DNA of 64,000 nucleotides, taken from positions 15,399,001-15,463,000 of the forward strand of contig CM075777.1 of NCBI GenBank assembly GCA_037974665.1. The letters are read 5' to 3'. Position 1 is the first letter of the stretch. The number at the start of each line of letters is the position of its first letter. The notes beneath the pieces are model-generated. The model searched no databases. It saw nothing but the letters and a program-made list of their open reading frames with translations, and was not told the origin of the DNA. The translations under genes and the position numbers were made by a program. Origin of the DNA: Ehretia macrophylla. Taxonomy: Eukaryota > Streptophyta > Magnoliopsida > Boraginales > Ehretiaceae. Positions 11,682-23,389 of the stretch are shown here, piece by piece.

Positions 11682-12180
11682 ACATCCCCAAACCTAAATC
11701 TTGTTTGTCCTCAAACAAGATTGCTTCTAAACACAATGACTCAAAAATGAAAGATAACAAATTTTGCAAGTCAAATTTTGAAAACAGATTAATACAACCC
11801 ATTCCAACCCATTGTCATGTTTTTTTAAAAAATGATTTTGAAAAATGCAATTCGCCATTTTTTTAACAAGTTCATCAGTTAATTTTAAGAGTAAGAAGAG
11901 AACCTTTACATAGTTTTCACAAATATATACTCTTTTGAAAATGAATTATTGATTGTTTCGGAGTATATATTTAGAAGTAAACTAAGCAGATTAAGTTCAA
12001 TCAAACTCAAACTTTCGGGACCCGCAAACAGATTAGACTTTGATATTCTTACCTATTTGTAATCAAACTCTTGATCATGCCTTAACCCTTTTTACATTTG
12101 CCAGAAAAACAAAAGTACAACTTACTACCATATATGTTTAGTGCTCAGTTTTCTTTTGCTTTCTAGATATCCCATGTAAC

Positions 12181-12698
12181 CGGTGGCGGACCCAGGCACC
12201 CGGGGTTAGGGTGTGCACTACAGGTATCTCGAGGTAGAGTTAATAACTGAGGTTGGAAAACTTATCTATCGATAAACTATTTAAGCACATTATAACAATT
12301 ATGAAGAAATAAACACACTAAAGCATATAACAATTACAATCCTAGCAAAAAAAATTCTAACAATTACAAAAATAAAAGCACTAAAATATTTATGAAGTCT
12401 TTGTAAATAGAAAACTCAGTCCGCGTTATTGATCTGTAGGATGGAGGAAGAAGAAGATAGCCAACTTTGCTGGAAAAAAAAAAAGACATGGAAATTTTTG
12501 ATGAAAAACACTTTTTGATCAAAAAGCAATCTTTAGTCTTTTTTATACTTTACCAAACATCAAAAAAGTCGTGGCTTGTACGGTGCAACACTGTACATTT
12601 TTGTTTTAATATGTAATTACTAATTTACCCTTCACTTTTTTAGGGTAAACCTAGCATGTGCACGTGCACATGCTGGTACCAATGTAAATCTGCCACTG
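12181..12698. mobile_element. hAT-type non-autonomous element (518 bp)
   Basis: It starts CGGTGGCGGACCCAGG and ends ATCTGCCACTG. These are inverted, imperfect copies of the common plant hAT terminus CAGTGGCGGA. A perfect 8-bp target duplication CATGTAAC lies at 12173-12180 and 12699-12706. There is no transposase. It sits inside the Athila-like element. Confidence 0.85.
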
Positions 12699-13619
12699 CA
12701 TGTAACGAGCATTAAGGCCAACAATCCCAGCCAGATGGCCGAGGTTGCCAAGTTTTAAGGGACCCTTACATGTCTTAATCACCCAAGATATCCAAACTCG
12801 AAACTTTACACTATAGCATATATCCCAAATTAAAATGTTTAGGATAGTGGTGCTTTAAAGATTTGCAACATATTTACACCAAAACACTTCAAAAGTAAAG
12901 GTATGTACATCTTTTTTTTTCCCTTTTTTCTTCTTTTTTTTTCTTTTATCCATACCATATACATACAAATGTGACAGAGTAACAGAGCAGAATGAGAACT
13001 AGAAGTTCTCATAACAAAGGGTAATCATATCTCAATCTTTTCAAATTCACAAACTCATCAATTGAAGAAAAGAAGAACAACTTAAGTTTACTTATGAATA
13101 TAATAACCCAAAGTTTTTTCTTTTAGTCATTTCTCGGAGTTTTTTCACAGTACTTAGCTAAAAACACAGGTTCTCAAATCATCTAAAACATCTTCCTCTA
13201 AAAAAGTAAGGTAGCAAATACTCTTTCTCAAGAAATATGTTCATCACATGATCTTTTTCTTGCATATTGAAAAATGTCATCATGAAATATCGCACCCCCA
13301 TGCCGAAACTTTGTTTGTCCTCAAGTAAATAGCAATGTAAAACAATGAGAGTGTAATATGCAAGTAACAATATAATGACAAATGTTACATCCCCAAACCT
13401 ATGGTTTGCTCACTATTCAACATATATTGATTAGGTTCAAAGAGAAATGTAGTAAGGAAAGAAATCACCTGATATCAAACATTTTTATGTTGATGTATAA
13501 GAATGTGTCTATAACCTTTGTCAAAAGATGAATCGTTCTACAACTCATTAAAGATTAGTAGACAAAATTTTATAGGATTATCATCAATACAATAAAAATG
13601 GTTAGCTATACTAAATAAA

Positions 13620-14105
13620 GGAAATTTTTCACAAATAGTCCCTATTGTTACCTAATTGTCTCAGTTTAGTCCTTATTATTTTATTTGTCTCAATTTAGTC
13701 CTTACTGTTTGCAAAAAAATCCTAATTTCGTCCCTATTGTTTAAAATTTCTCAATTTCATCCTTATTGTTTCTCAAAAAGTTTCAATTTTGTCCTTATTG
13801 TTTCTAAAAAGTTTCAATTTCGTCTCTATTGTTTTCTTAAAGTTTCAAATTTGTACATATTATTCAAGGACTAAATTGAGATTTTTTAAGAAACAATAGG
13901 GACAAATTTGAATTTTTTTGAAAATAATAAGGACGAAACTAAAACTTTTGGCAAACGTTAAGGATGAAATTGAAAAACTTAAAGCAATAGGGATGAAATT
14001 GAAACTTTTGGGAAAACAATAGGGACTAAATTGAGACATTTTAAATAATAGGGACCAAAACTGAAATTTTTTGCAAACAATAGGGACTAAATATGAGATT
14101 TTCCC
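13620..14105. mobile_element. Mutator-type MITE, copy 2, with long repeat-built arms
   Basis: A fold-back element of 486 bp. Each arm of about 240 bases is made of degenerate units of about 30-36 bases around TTTCAATTTCGTCCCTATTG, and the right arm is the reverse complement of the left. A 9-bp target duplication CTAAATAAA (13611-13619 and 14106-14114) fits the Mutator superfamily. Its ends match the copies at 5205 and 42610. It has no coding capacity. The ORF 13656-13874 is only a translation of the arm repeats. Confidence 0.8.
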
Positions 14106-14700
14106 CTAAATAAAAATAAACAAAACAAATGTATAGGGGAGAAACTAAAAAAAAATATGATCACAGAAAATAACTAATATATTAAGCAAATAATTTAACT
14201 ACCCAGACCATTTATACTCTTTTATGGGGTTCTAGAGTTGTATTAAAACTACTTTGAGTACTAGTTTTTCCAGAGATTTCTGCGCTCACAACATTTAGTG
14301 CTTTCCTTTGGCATACTAAAGGCCACAGCCAGTTCCATAGGGTCAAGGATACTACAGTGGGTTTGTACATTATAGACATTACATCTGGTGTATGCTCACA
14401 CTCCTAACTACCTTATCAAGTAATACCCAACAGACCCAAACTACATTAAGTTGATGGAGTAGCTCACACTATAAGACATAGTTGCACAATTAAGCCAACT
14501 GCACACAGAAACATACAGTGACCACTAGTAGTATGACAATTGTACTTCTATTAATGTTCCATAGGGTTAAAAACCCAAACTACATAAAGTTGCAAAAAGA
14601 TTCACAAGGTAAATGTAAACGACAAAAATTAAACTAAAACATTAAAGTATTGAAAAGAATAGTAGGTTGCCTCCTAGTAGCGCTAAGTTTTACGCCCTCA
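14106..14700. other. Internal non-coding part of the Athila-like element
   Basis: AT-rich DNA without recognised features. It ends with a stretch near TTGCCTCCTAGTAGCGCTAA (from about 14667), a phrase I associate with Athila-like non-autonomous elements. Confidence 0.4.
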
Positions 14701-14714
14701 GCCAGGCGCAGATG

Positions 14715-15189
14715 TTAGAGCCATCTATGTTTAAATTTCTTCAATACATATTGCCTGATAATCCTTTCAGCACAGATTTTGAATGGAAAATGATCATACA
14801 ATAGATTATTCATTCTTTCTACATAACATGACTTTTCCAAATCACATTGAAAATATGACAATTCCCATCTTAATGTGATATGTGTGGGTATGTTCTCAAC
14901 TATGTCAATATGGGCCATAGTTTATTGTAAAACATTGTGTCCAAATTTCAATTGGTCAACCCATAAGTTAAAAAGCAAATAATATATTATTCAGAAATGG
15001 GTCAAATCCAAATTGTGCCTCCATGGGTAATGTTGTGAGCTTTACAATAGAGGAAGGCGTATCAAATGAAGAAGTAAGATAACTTTCAACAGGAGAGAGA
15101 ATGTATGTCAAAGCTTCCTTATCAATATTATAACCAGTTAAAAGGGTCATAAAAGCATTGGACTCATTCTTATGATCAAATTGATACAA
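14715..15189 (-). pseudogene. Unknown ORF remnants inside the Athila-like element
   Basis: Two minus-strand frames (14715-14918 and 14968-15189) contain peptides such as ELSYFQCDLEKSC and MEAQFGFDPFLNN with plausible coding composition. I do not recognise the product. They probably belong to the element's own non-standard ORF, now broken. Confidence 0.3.
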
Positions 15190-15426
15190 AAGTCGTTCAA
15201 TCTCATTAACTTATTCTTCAGGAGATAAGAAGGATGGAGGGATCAAAGTAGACTCAATAGACTCGTCCTGACAGAGTATGGATTCTATGAAAGTGGGTGC
15301 ACCCATCTTCCTTGAAGAGGAATCAGAGTTGAGTTGAGTTATGATATCACTAAGGTCATCCTATCATTCTAAGTAAGACATTTCATTATCTTTTTCCTCA
15401 AATTCATTTTCCCTATCAGATTTTTT

Positions 15427-16680
15427 CTAATTAATCTTGCTCATTACATTAGTCTGGTCACATGTTATTTCATCAAAGGGGTTCATAATAGACTGAATGT
15501 ATTGAACTAAAGATTGAAGCATGTGAGCATTGGATTTGACAAGTTGAGAAAGTTTATCAAACTTGTCATTGGACATGGATTTAGGAGGTTCAAAGTCAAC
15601 CAAATCATCTTGGTGATCATTTTGTTTGAAAAGATTAAATATAGGGTCACTAGAAGATTCAGATTGAAAAGGTAAAGGGAGTTGGCTTTCAAAGTTTTGA
15701 GAAAAATTTTCTTGACCCCAAAGTGATGGCTGGTTTTGCCATTCTGGAGTGTGTGCCTCAGCCATATTGTCTACCTCGATTCTAGTGTTACATTATCTAC
15801 CCCTATTATCTCTACAAAATACTTCTACCTCATCAACTTGGTTTTGGGTAGTTTCGTGATGAATGAAACTAGATTGGTCTTGCGAACTCATAATAGGTTG
15901 AATAGGGTGCTCGTCTTTCACCCAACCATTTGTACTCTCGGCTAGTTGACCGATTTGGTCTTGTAGCCTATCTATGGATTGGTGGTTCAAAGTCAACCCA
16001 ATCATCTTGGTGATCATTTTGTTTGAAAAGATTAAATATAGGGTCACTAGAAGATTCAAATTGAAAATGTAAAGGGACTTGGCTTTCAAAGTTTTGAGAA
16101 AAATTTTCTTGACCCCAAAGTGATGGCTGGTTTTGCCATTCTGGAGTGTGTGCCTCAGCCATATTGTCTACCTCGATTCTAGTGTTACATTATCTACCCC
16201 TATTATCTCTACAAAACACTTCTACCTCATCAACCTGGTTTTGGGTAGTTTCATGATGAATGAAACTAGATTGGTCTTGCGAACTCATAACAGGTTGAAT
16301 AGGGTGCTCGTCTTTCTCCCAACCATTTGTACTCTCGGCTAGTTGACCGATTTGGCCTTGTAGCCTATCTATGGATTGGTGGTTGGATTCGACAAGTTGG
16401 ACAAGTTGGCTAATCTTGTCATCGAAGTTTGGTTCAGGAGAACTAAGTTCAACCGAGCTAGGATAACAAAAGTTTTGATTGAAAGAGTTAATTTCGAAGC
16501 TTTCGATAAACTCGGAAGAATTGAAGTTAAGGTTTTGAAATATATTTTCAAAATTTCGAGGCAGAAAAGAAGAATTGTTTTTATCCCAAAATAAATTTTG
16601 ATGATTTTGCCACTTTGGATTATATGTATTAGAATACAAATCTTTGTTTGAAAAATAACCCTGACCAGTAGAATCATGAC
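15427..16680 (-). pseudogene. Gag-like remnant of the Athila-like element
   Basis: Minus-strand frames include TYNPKWQNHQNLFW, which resembles the SNTYNPGWRNHPNF stretch of Athila gag proteins, followed by a polar region with QLGQIA-like wording (DRLQGQIGQLAEST). Further frames carry a repeated AEAHTPEWQNQPSLWG segment because the DNA is tandemly duplicated. The gag-like region is broken. Confidence 0.6.
15592..16385. repeat. 397-bp tandem duplication in the Athila-like element
   Basis: Two adjacent units (about 15592-15988 and 15989-16385) are nearly identical, with only scattered changes. Both carry the gag-like AEAHTPEWQNQ segment and end at CTATCTATGGATTGGTGGTT. Confidence 0.85.
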
Positions 16681-16957
16681 TGTGTAAAAACTTGGAATTT
16701 TGGGGAAAATTTACAATGGTACGCCCAAATTGAGAACAAACTTTACGTGAATTTGGGATAGGGAGGTGAGGTATGTCATTAAAAGCCTATTGATCAGATG
16801 AAACATTAAAATGAGTCATTTTCCAATCAACTAAATTTTCCCATTTTTCTTAGAATAAAATAAATAAAGCAGATAAAACAAACACTTAAACAAGTTCACA
16901 AATAAAATATCAAAAACTAAACTACACCGTGTTTCCCTGGTAATGACGCCAAAAACT

Positions 16958-18719
16958 TGATCGTAACTCGGTATACATATAAAAAGTGTGTAAAATTAAC
17001 CAAGTTTCAAAACCCGCAAGTGCATGTATCATGTAGTGTAGTGTGCTTTGAATGCAAAGTCGAATTCTTCAGGGAAGCTCGTTAGTTAGTAAGTGAACTA
17101 GTGTGATAATGTTTAAGTGAAAACGTGACAGTTTGAAAAATGAGTTGAGTATCATGCAAGAAATATAATTTAAACTAAACTAACTATGGTTTTGTGGAAT
17201 ACGAGGGAAAGGATCTAGGGGGCCAGATAAGTAATTAGGCAGTTAATCTAGGTTCAGTATCCAGAATTCTCTGATTCTATGCAAGGGTTAAGTTACAAGC
17301 GTTAACCTCGTTAATTTCCTTATTCTGATTAAAGTCTCGATTACTACGTTCGTTATAGGTGCCGTTTCATCTACGAGTATCTTATATAGCTGTAGTATGG
17401 ATCTGTCCTTGTAACCTAGTGTAACCAATCTATTTTAACTAAGTAATCAACAACTCCACGAGTTAGAAACTATGGTACAAGCTATAATCTCATGGAATCT
17501 ATGGTACAACCTATATATTCACTTATTAAAACACGGATATATTGCACGAAAGTAAAACAATCATAACATCTACTACAAGCATTATGTATGAAAGACAATG
17601 CTGAATTAATACAAGCCATATATTGCATTTAAATAAAATTATCTGAATCCAAGACCATAGATTAAAAGACCGTCATTTACAATATCCTCCCCTAGATAAA
17701 AATCTACTCAAACTTTATAAATAAATACAAGTTGTACAAATAAGAGAGTCAAGAAAGGCTCTCCCGTATTGACGAACTTGTATTTTTGGTTTTACGGAAT
17801 TGAGTAGAGGTTCCTCGCAAAAATAGCTATTTGGCCAAAATTTCTCCCGAATAAGAACTACTTAGGCAGAACTTCCCCAGAATAAGAGCTTCTGTCAAAG
17901 GCTATTTGGGCAGAATTTCTCCTGCATTCTACAAAGTAAAATTACAATATTATTCTAACCTAATACAAAACTAGCCTAACAAAAATTGACCTAAATTAAA
18001 ACTAACTTGAAACTATATTAAAAACTGACTGAATTCTTAGGACTAGGAGGGGTATTTATAGACCCCCTCTTAGCTTCTCATTGGACCACCCGCTAGATGG
18101 GGTGGTGCCATGGCCCAATGGGATGCCATAGTATGCCAAACACACACCACGGCCCAATGAGGGGCTGTGATGTGGGTGGTGGCTGCCCAGCCCATGCGTG
18201 GCCACGTGGGCAGGGCCGACGTGGCCATGTAAGGCCATAGGGGCAGAGTCGACGTGGCCATACGAGGCCACGTGGGCAGGGCCGACGTGGCCTTACGTGG
18301 CCAGGCGAGTAGTGCTTGTGTGGTCATAGAGGCCATGTATGACAACGTGGCCTACATGCGCCGGACATACATCGGTCCCCACCTTACTTGCGTCGTCGGT
18401 ACTGGCCTGATTTTTTGACGCTTTGAAAAAATCTTAAAATAGGCCTTCCTTGATAAGTTCGTCATCGTGAACTTGTTTATGTGCTCTGTTGGGCCAAATT
18501 ATTTCTCTACGAGCTCCTTTTGTCCCTAGTTCTCTAATCTTATTCGTTCTTCAACTCTTTGGCTTGCAATTTGAATTGTGCTTTCGGCTCAGTTCTTTCA
18601 TTTCCACGACTAACGTACATTGCATCAAAAATGTATTAAATGTAACGTTCAAACCCCAAGTTAATATGCAAAAGCAGTTAGAAAAATGTGGTTTAAGTAC
18701 TGCAATAACAGACATATCA
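16958..18719 (-). repeat. 5' LTR of the Athila-like element (1762 bp)
   Basis: It matches 10358-11681 at both ends but carries about 440 extra bases. These include a GC-rich minisatellite (about 18185-18310) built on GGCCACGTGGGCAGGGCCGA and the following stretch to about 18650. ORFs 18056-18345 come from this minisatellite and are not genes. Confidence 0.85.
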
Positions 18720-18724
18720 CATAC

Positions 18725-19260
18725 ACATCCCGATTCAATGAAGAATCCCACAAAATCCCCAATCTGGAGGACTCCATGGCATTGATGGCCTATCAAAGAG
18801 AGCTCAGGTCGGGGTCACTCACCTCTTCCTTGGTTATCGACCCGGTGGATACTGTAGCCGAGCTGATAGTGAGAGCCGAAGGGTACATCCACTCTGAGGA
18901 AAGAGAGATGGCGACAAGGAAAAGAAAGGCTGAAAGAAGAGGGAAACCCCCTCTAGGGTCCAGCCCGGGGTCAAGGCCCCAAGTGATCGGGGCAAACAGT
19001 AACAACAACAGCAGAAGTAGGGCCCGAGATTCACTATGTTCACACCACTTAACACTCCAAGGGAACAAATCCTGATAGAGATCTAACATCAGAATCACCT
19101 GCCCCCTGCGCTCAAAATGTGAGGCCGACTCGAGAAGTGTAATAAGACTAAATATTGATGATATCACATGGACTACGAACACACCACCGACGAATGCAAA
19201 GACCTGAAGCAAGAGATCAAGTCTTTATTAGCTTGAGGTCACCTGAGGAGGTATGTTGAC
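18725..19260 (+). pseudogene. Tat gag region, second part (fossil)
   Basis: It continues the gag of the outer element past the insertion (RFNEESHKIPNLEDSMALMA, then DTVAELIVRAEGYIHSEE and a basic linker). A zinc-knuckle-like segment around CDYHRDHGHTT-type wording lies near 19140-19200. It is broken. Confidence 0.7.
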
Positions 19261-19350
19261 CATCAGCCGCCCCGAAATCCCGACCTGAAAAGAGGTAGGG
19301 AGAAGGAGAGAAGTCCCCCAAGACGACCTTTAGGGGGTAGGCACCTTGCT

Positions 19351-19960
19351 ATGGTTGAAACAATCACAAGAGGGTTGGCGTCAAGTGGTGAAACCTCGGC
19401 AGGTCAGAATGGGTATGTACAAGCCGAGCGTGAATATGGGCCAGTTGCGGGCTTTGTCGGAGGATCGGAGATACTCACATTCTCTTCAGATGATCTTGAA
19501 GGGGTGATACATCCACATGATAACCCCTTAGTAATCAGCACCGAGATAGCTAATATTACTATCAGAAGACTGATGGTGGACACCGGGAGCTCGATAAAGG
19601 TCATTTTTCTGAATGTTTTTGAGCAGATAGGGCTAGATCGAGGTCTGCTAGGACTGTTGAAAAGGACTCTTGCGTGATTCATCGGGCATGACCACAAGAC
19701 TGAAGGGGTAATTAACATTCCCTTGACTCTAAAAGATGGTGATAAATGAGTCTTTATGCAGGCAAACTTCATCGTCATGGACTATAATTCAACCTACAAC
19801 GGTATCTTAGGTCAGGTCGCTCTGGACCACTTCAAGGCGGTCCCTTCCACATATCATCAGGCCTTGAAGTTCTAAACTCCACAGGGCACTGCTACGATTA
19901 GGGGAGCCCAACTTTCAGCTCAGGAATGCTATGAAAGCTCTCTCCAACCAAAATACCAAG
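19351..19960 (+). pseudogene. Tat protease-like region (fossil)
   Basis: It carries ILTFSSDDLEGVIHPHDNPL and IRRLMVDTGSSIKVIF, the usual Tat lead-in and aspartic protease active-site region, followed by a linker toward reverse transcriptase. It is part of the broken polyprotein. Confidence 0.75.
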
Positions 19961-20034
19961 CAAGCTAGGGACCGAATTTGCCAGAGGAAAATAGGATGCA
20001 AAGAGAATAAGCCCGACAGAAGACCTGCAGGAGA

Positions 20035-20860
20035 TTGAAATCTCTGAGGAAAACAAAAAGGCTAGGATCGGAAAGAGACCTAAAAAAAGGTATAAGCCAA
20101 TTTCTCCTAAGCAATGAACATATATTTGCTTGGTCTGCTTCTGACATGGCAGGTAACGACCCATCCGTAATTGAGTATCACCTGAATGCCGACCCAAATT
20201 ACTATCCAGTAAAACAGAAGCGCAGCCACTTCCATTATGACAAGCAAAAAATTATTGTTGAGGGGGTGGAGAAATTGGTCGATGCCAACCACATACGGGA
20301 AATCTTGTACCCGACCTAGTTGTCCAATGTGGTGTTAGTGGCTAAGACAACATGGAAGTGCAGGTTGTGCATTGATTTCACCGATCTCAACTAGGCCTAC
20401 CCAAATAATTGATTCCCCTTACTTCGGATTGATCATATGGTCGACGCCACCTCGAGGTTCAAACTACTCTCTTTCATGGATACCTTTAAAGGCTATAACC
20501 AGATAAATATAGCCCCCGAGAACAGGGAAAAAACCGCTTTCATCACCGATAAAGGTCTCTACTATTATGAGGTCATGTCATTTGGCCTAAAAAATGCTTG
20601 AGCCATCTATGCTCGGATGGTAAACAAGGTCTTTAAGAATCAGATCGGGCGTAATATGGAAATCTATGTAGATAACATGCTGGTCAAAAGCAAGAGGGCG
20701 AAGAACCTTGTAATCAACCTGACAGAGGCCTTTGCTATAATTGAGCAATTCAAAATTAAGCTAAATCCAAAAAAATGCGCATTTAGCGTCAAGGCCGGGA
20801 AGTTTCTGAGTTTCATGGTCACAGCTCGAGGTATTGAAGCCAATCCGGAGAAAATCTAGG
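20035..20860 (+). pseudogene. Tat reverse transcriptase region (fossil)
   Basis: Recognisable pieces are FAWSASDMAGNDPSVIEYHL at the domain entrance, the palm region with EIYVDNMLVKSK and KLNPKKCAFSVKAGKFL. This order is that of Ty3/gypsy reverse transcriptase. It is broken in several places. Confidence 0.8.
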
Positions 20861-20888
20861 TTATACTAGACTATTACCCACGACCTGT

Positions 20889-21339
20889 GTGAACGACGTC
20901 CAAGGGCTCTCCGGCAGGGTAGTAGCCCTAAGTAGATTCATGTCTAGGTCAGCGGACAAGTGTGCTCATTTATTCAAGGTTATGAGAAGCCCTAAGAACT
21001 TTGAATGGACTAAGGAATGCCAGAGTGCTTTTGAGGAGCTAAAGAGGTACTTGACTTCGCCACATCTGTTTTCCAGGCCTGAGGTGGGGGGAAGAGCTAG
21101 TACTATATCTGGCATGCTCGGGAACAACAGTGGCAGCTGCGCTAGTCCAAGAAAAAGGCAAAGAGCATAAACCAGTTTACTATATTAGCAAGATTCTTCG
21201 TGGAGCTAAAATGAAATACTCTTCACTAGAGAAGTTTTCCTTCGCTCTTGTCACGGTAGCTAGAAAGCTGAAACCATACTTCGATGCTCACACAATAAGA
21301 GTAATGATAGACTCCATACTCAAATCCGTCATGCACAAG
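20889..21339 (+). pseudogene. Tat RNase H region (fossil), cut by a hAT element
   Basis: Peptides such as GRVVALSRFMSRSADKCAHL, FEWTKECQSAFEELKRYL and KPVYYISKILRGAKMKYSSL mark the connection and first RNase H of a Tat polyprotein. The hAT insertion at 21340 interrupts it. Confidence 0.75.
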
Positions 21340-22487
21340 TAGGAATAGCAGCGGGTCGGTTAACCGTAGTTTTTGGCAAAACCGAAATCGAAACCGCAAG
21401 GCATAACCTATAACCGAAATCGAAACCTAACGATTTTAAAAACCACCATCCAAAACCAAAACCGTAAGTATAAAAAAAATCGCGGGTAACCGAAACCGTA
21501 ACCAAAAATTTTTTTTAAAAAAAAAATTTAATAGAAAAAGACTAAAAAATATGAAAAAATATTAATTTAAATAAAAAAATTTCTAAAAACACAATAAAAC
21601 TAAAAATTTAATCTACATCTTCCTCTTCAGCATATATCCCAGAACAAGACATAAAATACCTATACCTGCTCACAAACTCGTATTAACCCCAACACCTAAA
21701 AAAGAACAAATTCTAACTTTCCACGATATCACTAATAAAACTAATAATTAAATCACAGCAATCATACCCAAAGCAAGTAAAGAAAGAAGATAACAATCAG
21801 CAGATAATCAAATCAAGAAATAGAAAGGTGAAAAATGAAATAGGCCAAAATGGGTTTGCAGAGTAGAAGTACTCAAGAGCCTAGCTCATGCAATATTTGG
21901 AATGAATAATAAGGACGCCTCTCTCTGTTGAGCTTCCCTACGATTTTCAAAATATCCACAATTTCAAAAATACAAGAGAACTTGGAGTGCCATTGCAAAT
22001 AAATCAACTTATTAAACGAAAAGAGAGAAATGTAAACAAAAAAATAGGCAATGAAGACAAATAAGATATTTAACAAAAATTAAAAAAAAATTGAAAAAAC
22101 ACACTTTTATGAGTTTGAACGTGTGAATATTGAAGCTTTGAGGACTACTTGAGGTGCAGTGCAAGAAGCTTGATCTTTGATATTGAAGATGCGTTTGAAT
22201 TTCAAAGCTTTGAGTTGAAGATTTTTTATTTTTATTTTTTGTCAGATGAGTGTTGAGAATAAAGCTTTGGCCTTTGACTTGAGTGCGGCGCTGTGAGGAC
22301 GGAATGATACGATGAGAGACCTGAGGAAAACTAAGGCAAAGAAATTAGAATATTTTTTAAGTTATTATATATTATTTTATTATATGTTATCACTTTTATA
22401 TTTAGTCTAAAACTTTTAAAAAAATATAGTGTATTTTTATTATTTTTTAAAATTTATATATTTATTGTATATATATATATATATGTG

Positions 22488-22561
<74 letters not shown>

Positions 22562-22695
22562 AAATTATAATCGGGTTTCGGGTTTCGATTTTTTTTAACG
22601 TACAAAACCAAAACCTATCGGTTTACTTATCGGTTTTTGTTATCGGGCGGATACTCGTTGGTTTCGGTTACAATGGTTATCCATTGCCATCCCTA
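21340..22695. mobile_element. hAT-type non-autonomous element (1356 bp) in Tat pol
   Basis: It starts TAGGAATAGCAGCGGGTCGG and ends CCATTGCCATCCCTA, imperfect inverted copies of the widespread TAGGGATGGCAATGG hAT terminus. A perfect 8-bp target duplication TGCACAAG lies at 21332-21339 and 22696-22703. The sub-terminal regions repeat AACCGAAATCGAAACC-like phrases on the left and their complements on the right. No transposase is visible. The minus ORF 21873-22076 has no recognisable similarity. An AT microsatellite lies inside. Confidence 0.85.
22460..22560. repeat. AT dinucleotide microsatellite
   Basis: Long runs of TA/AT with one TGTGTATAA interruption near 22484-22493, inside the hAT element. 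Confidence 0.95.
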
Positions 22696-22703
22696 TGCAC
22701 AAG

Positions 22704-23367
22704 CTAGAAGCCTCGGGTAGGCTGCTCAAATGGGCGGTCGAGCTGAGCCAATTTGATATCGCTTACCAACCAAAGACGGCCATTAAAGCACAAACAGTCA
22801 TAGATTTTGTTATTGAGTGCACTGGCCAAGCCGAGCATGATCCGGAGGAGTTATGGAAATTCCACGTAGATGGGAGCATCCGGGAAATCAGGAAGTGGAG
22901 CTGGGGTAGTCATCCTCAACCCAATAGGCCATGAGCACCAGTTTTCACTCAAATTCATCTTTTCAACCTCCAATAATGAGGCTGAATATGAAACAGTGAT
23001 TACGGGACTGAAGATCGTAGCCCAACTCGGGGCACAAACAGTCGAAGTAAACACCGACTCCTAATTGGTCGCCAGCTAAGTGTACGGGGAGTTTGAAGCC
23101 AAAGATGCAACCATGATTACCTATCTCAATATAGTCAAAGAATTGGCCTCGGGATTCAAGAGGTTTTCAATTCAACAGATCCCTAGAGAGGAGAATACAA
23201 AAGCCGACGCCTTGTCTAAATTGGCTGCGGAAAAAAATCAACCCGCCCTGGTCCATGAAAAGGAGATTGCCGAGCCAAGTATCCAGATAGGGAACATGAC
23301 AATTGCCGAGCTGAATGTGAACCCAGACTGGACTAAGCCAATCATAGATTACCTAGATGGGGTATAG
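22704..23367 (+). pseudogene. Tat RNase H tail and second (archaeal-type) RNase H (fossil)
   Basis: LLKWAVELSQFDIAYQPK ends the first RNase H. WKFHVDGSIREI, GSGAGVVILNPIGHEHQF and NNEAEYETVITGLKIVAQLG then form the second RNase H, which is specific to the Tat lineage. RFSIQQIPREENTKADALSK follows. The region is broken. Confidence 0.8.
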
Positions 23368-23389
23368 TCCTGGAGAATGAGAAGTTTGC

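Larger units (their letters stand above)
10358..18719 (-). mobile_element. Athila-like non-autonomous LTR element (LARD) inside Tat gag
   Basis: Direct terminal repeats 10358-11681 and 16958-18719 are flanked by the 5-bp target duplication CATAC (10353-10357 and 18720-18724). The element lies on the minus strand. Next to the 16958 LTR the minus strand reads TTTGGCGTCATTACCAGGGA, an Athila-type primer site. Only gag-like remnants are present (15427-16639 and possibly 14715-15189), with no protease, reverse transcriptase or integrase. It therefore depended on other elements and is now broken in many places. LTR divergence of roughly 8-10 percent over the first 200 bases suggests an insertion several million years old at usual plant rates. 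Confidence 0.85.

Noticed and set aside
13656-13874. 72-residue ORF in repeated sequence
   Set aside because: It follows the short unit of the MITE arm; the complementary arm gives no matching frame.
18056-18345. Repeat-rich proteins with HVDSAPMALHGHVG-like units
   Set aside because: Translation of a GC-rich minisatellite in an LTR.
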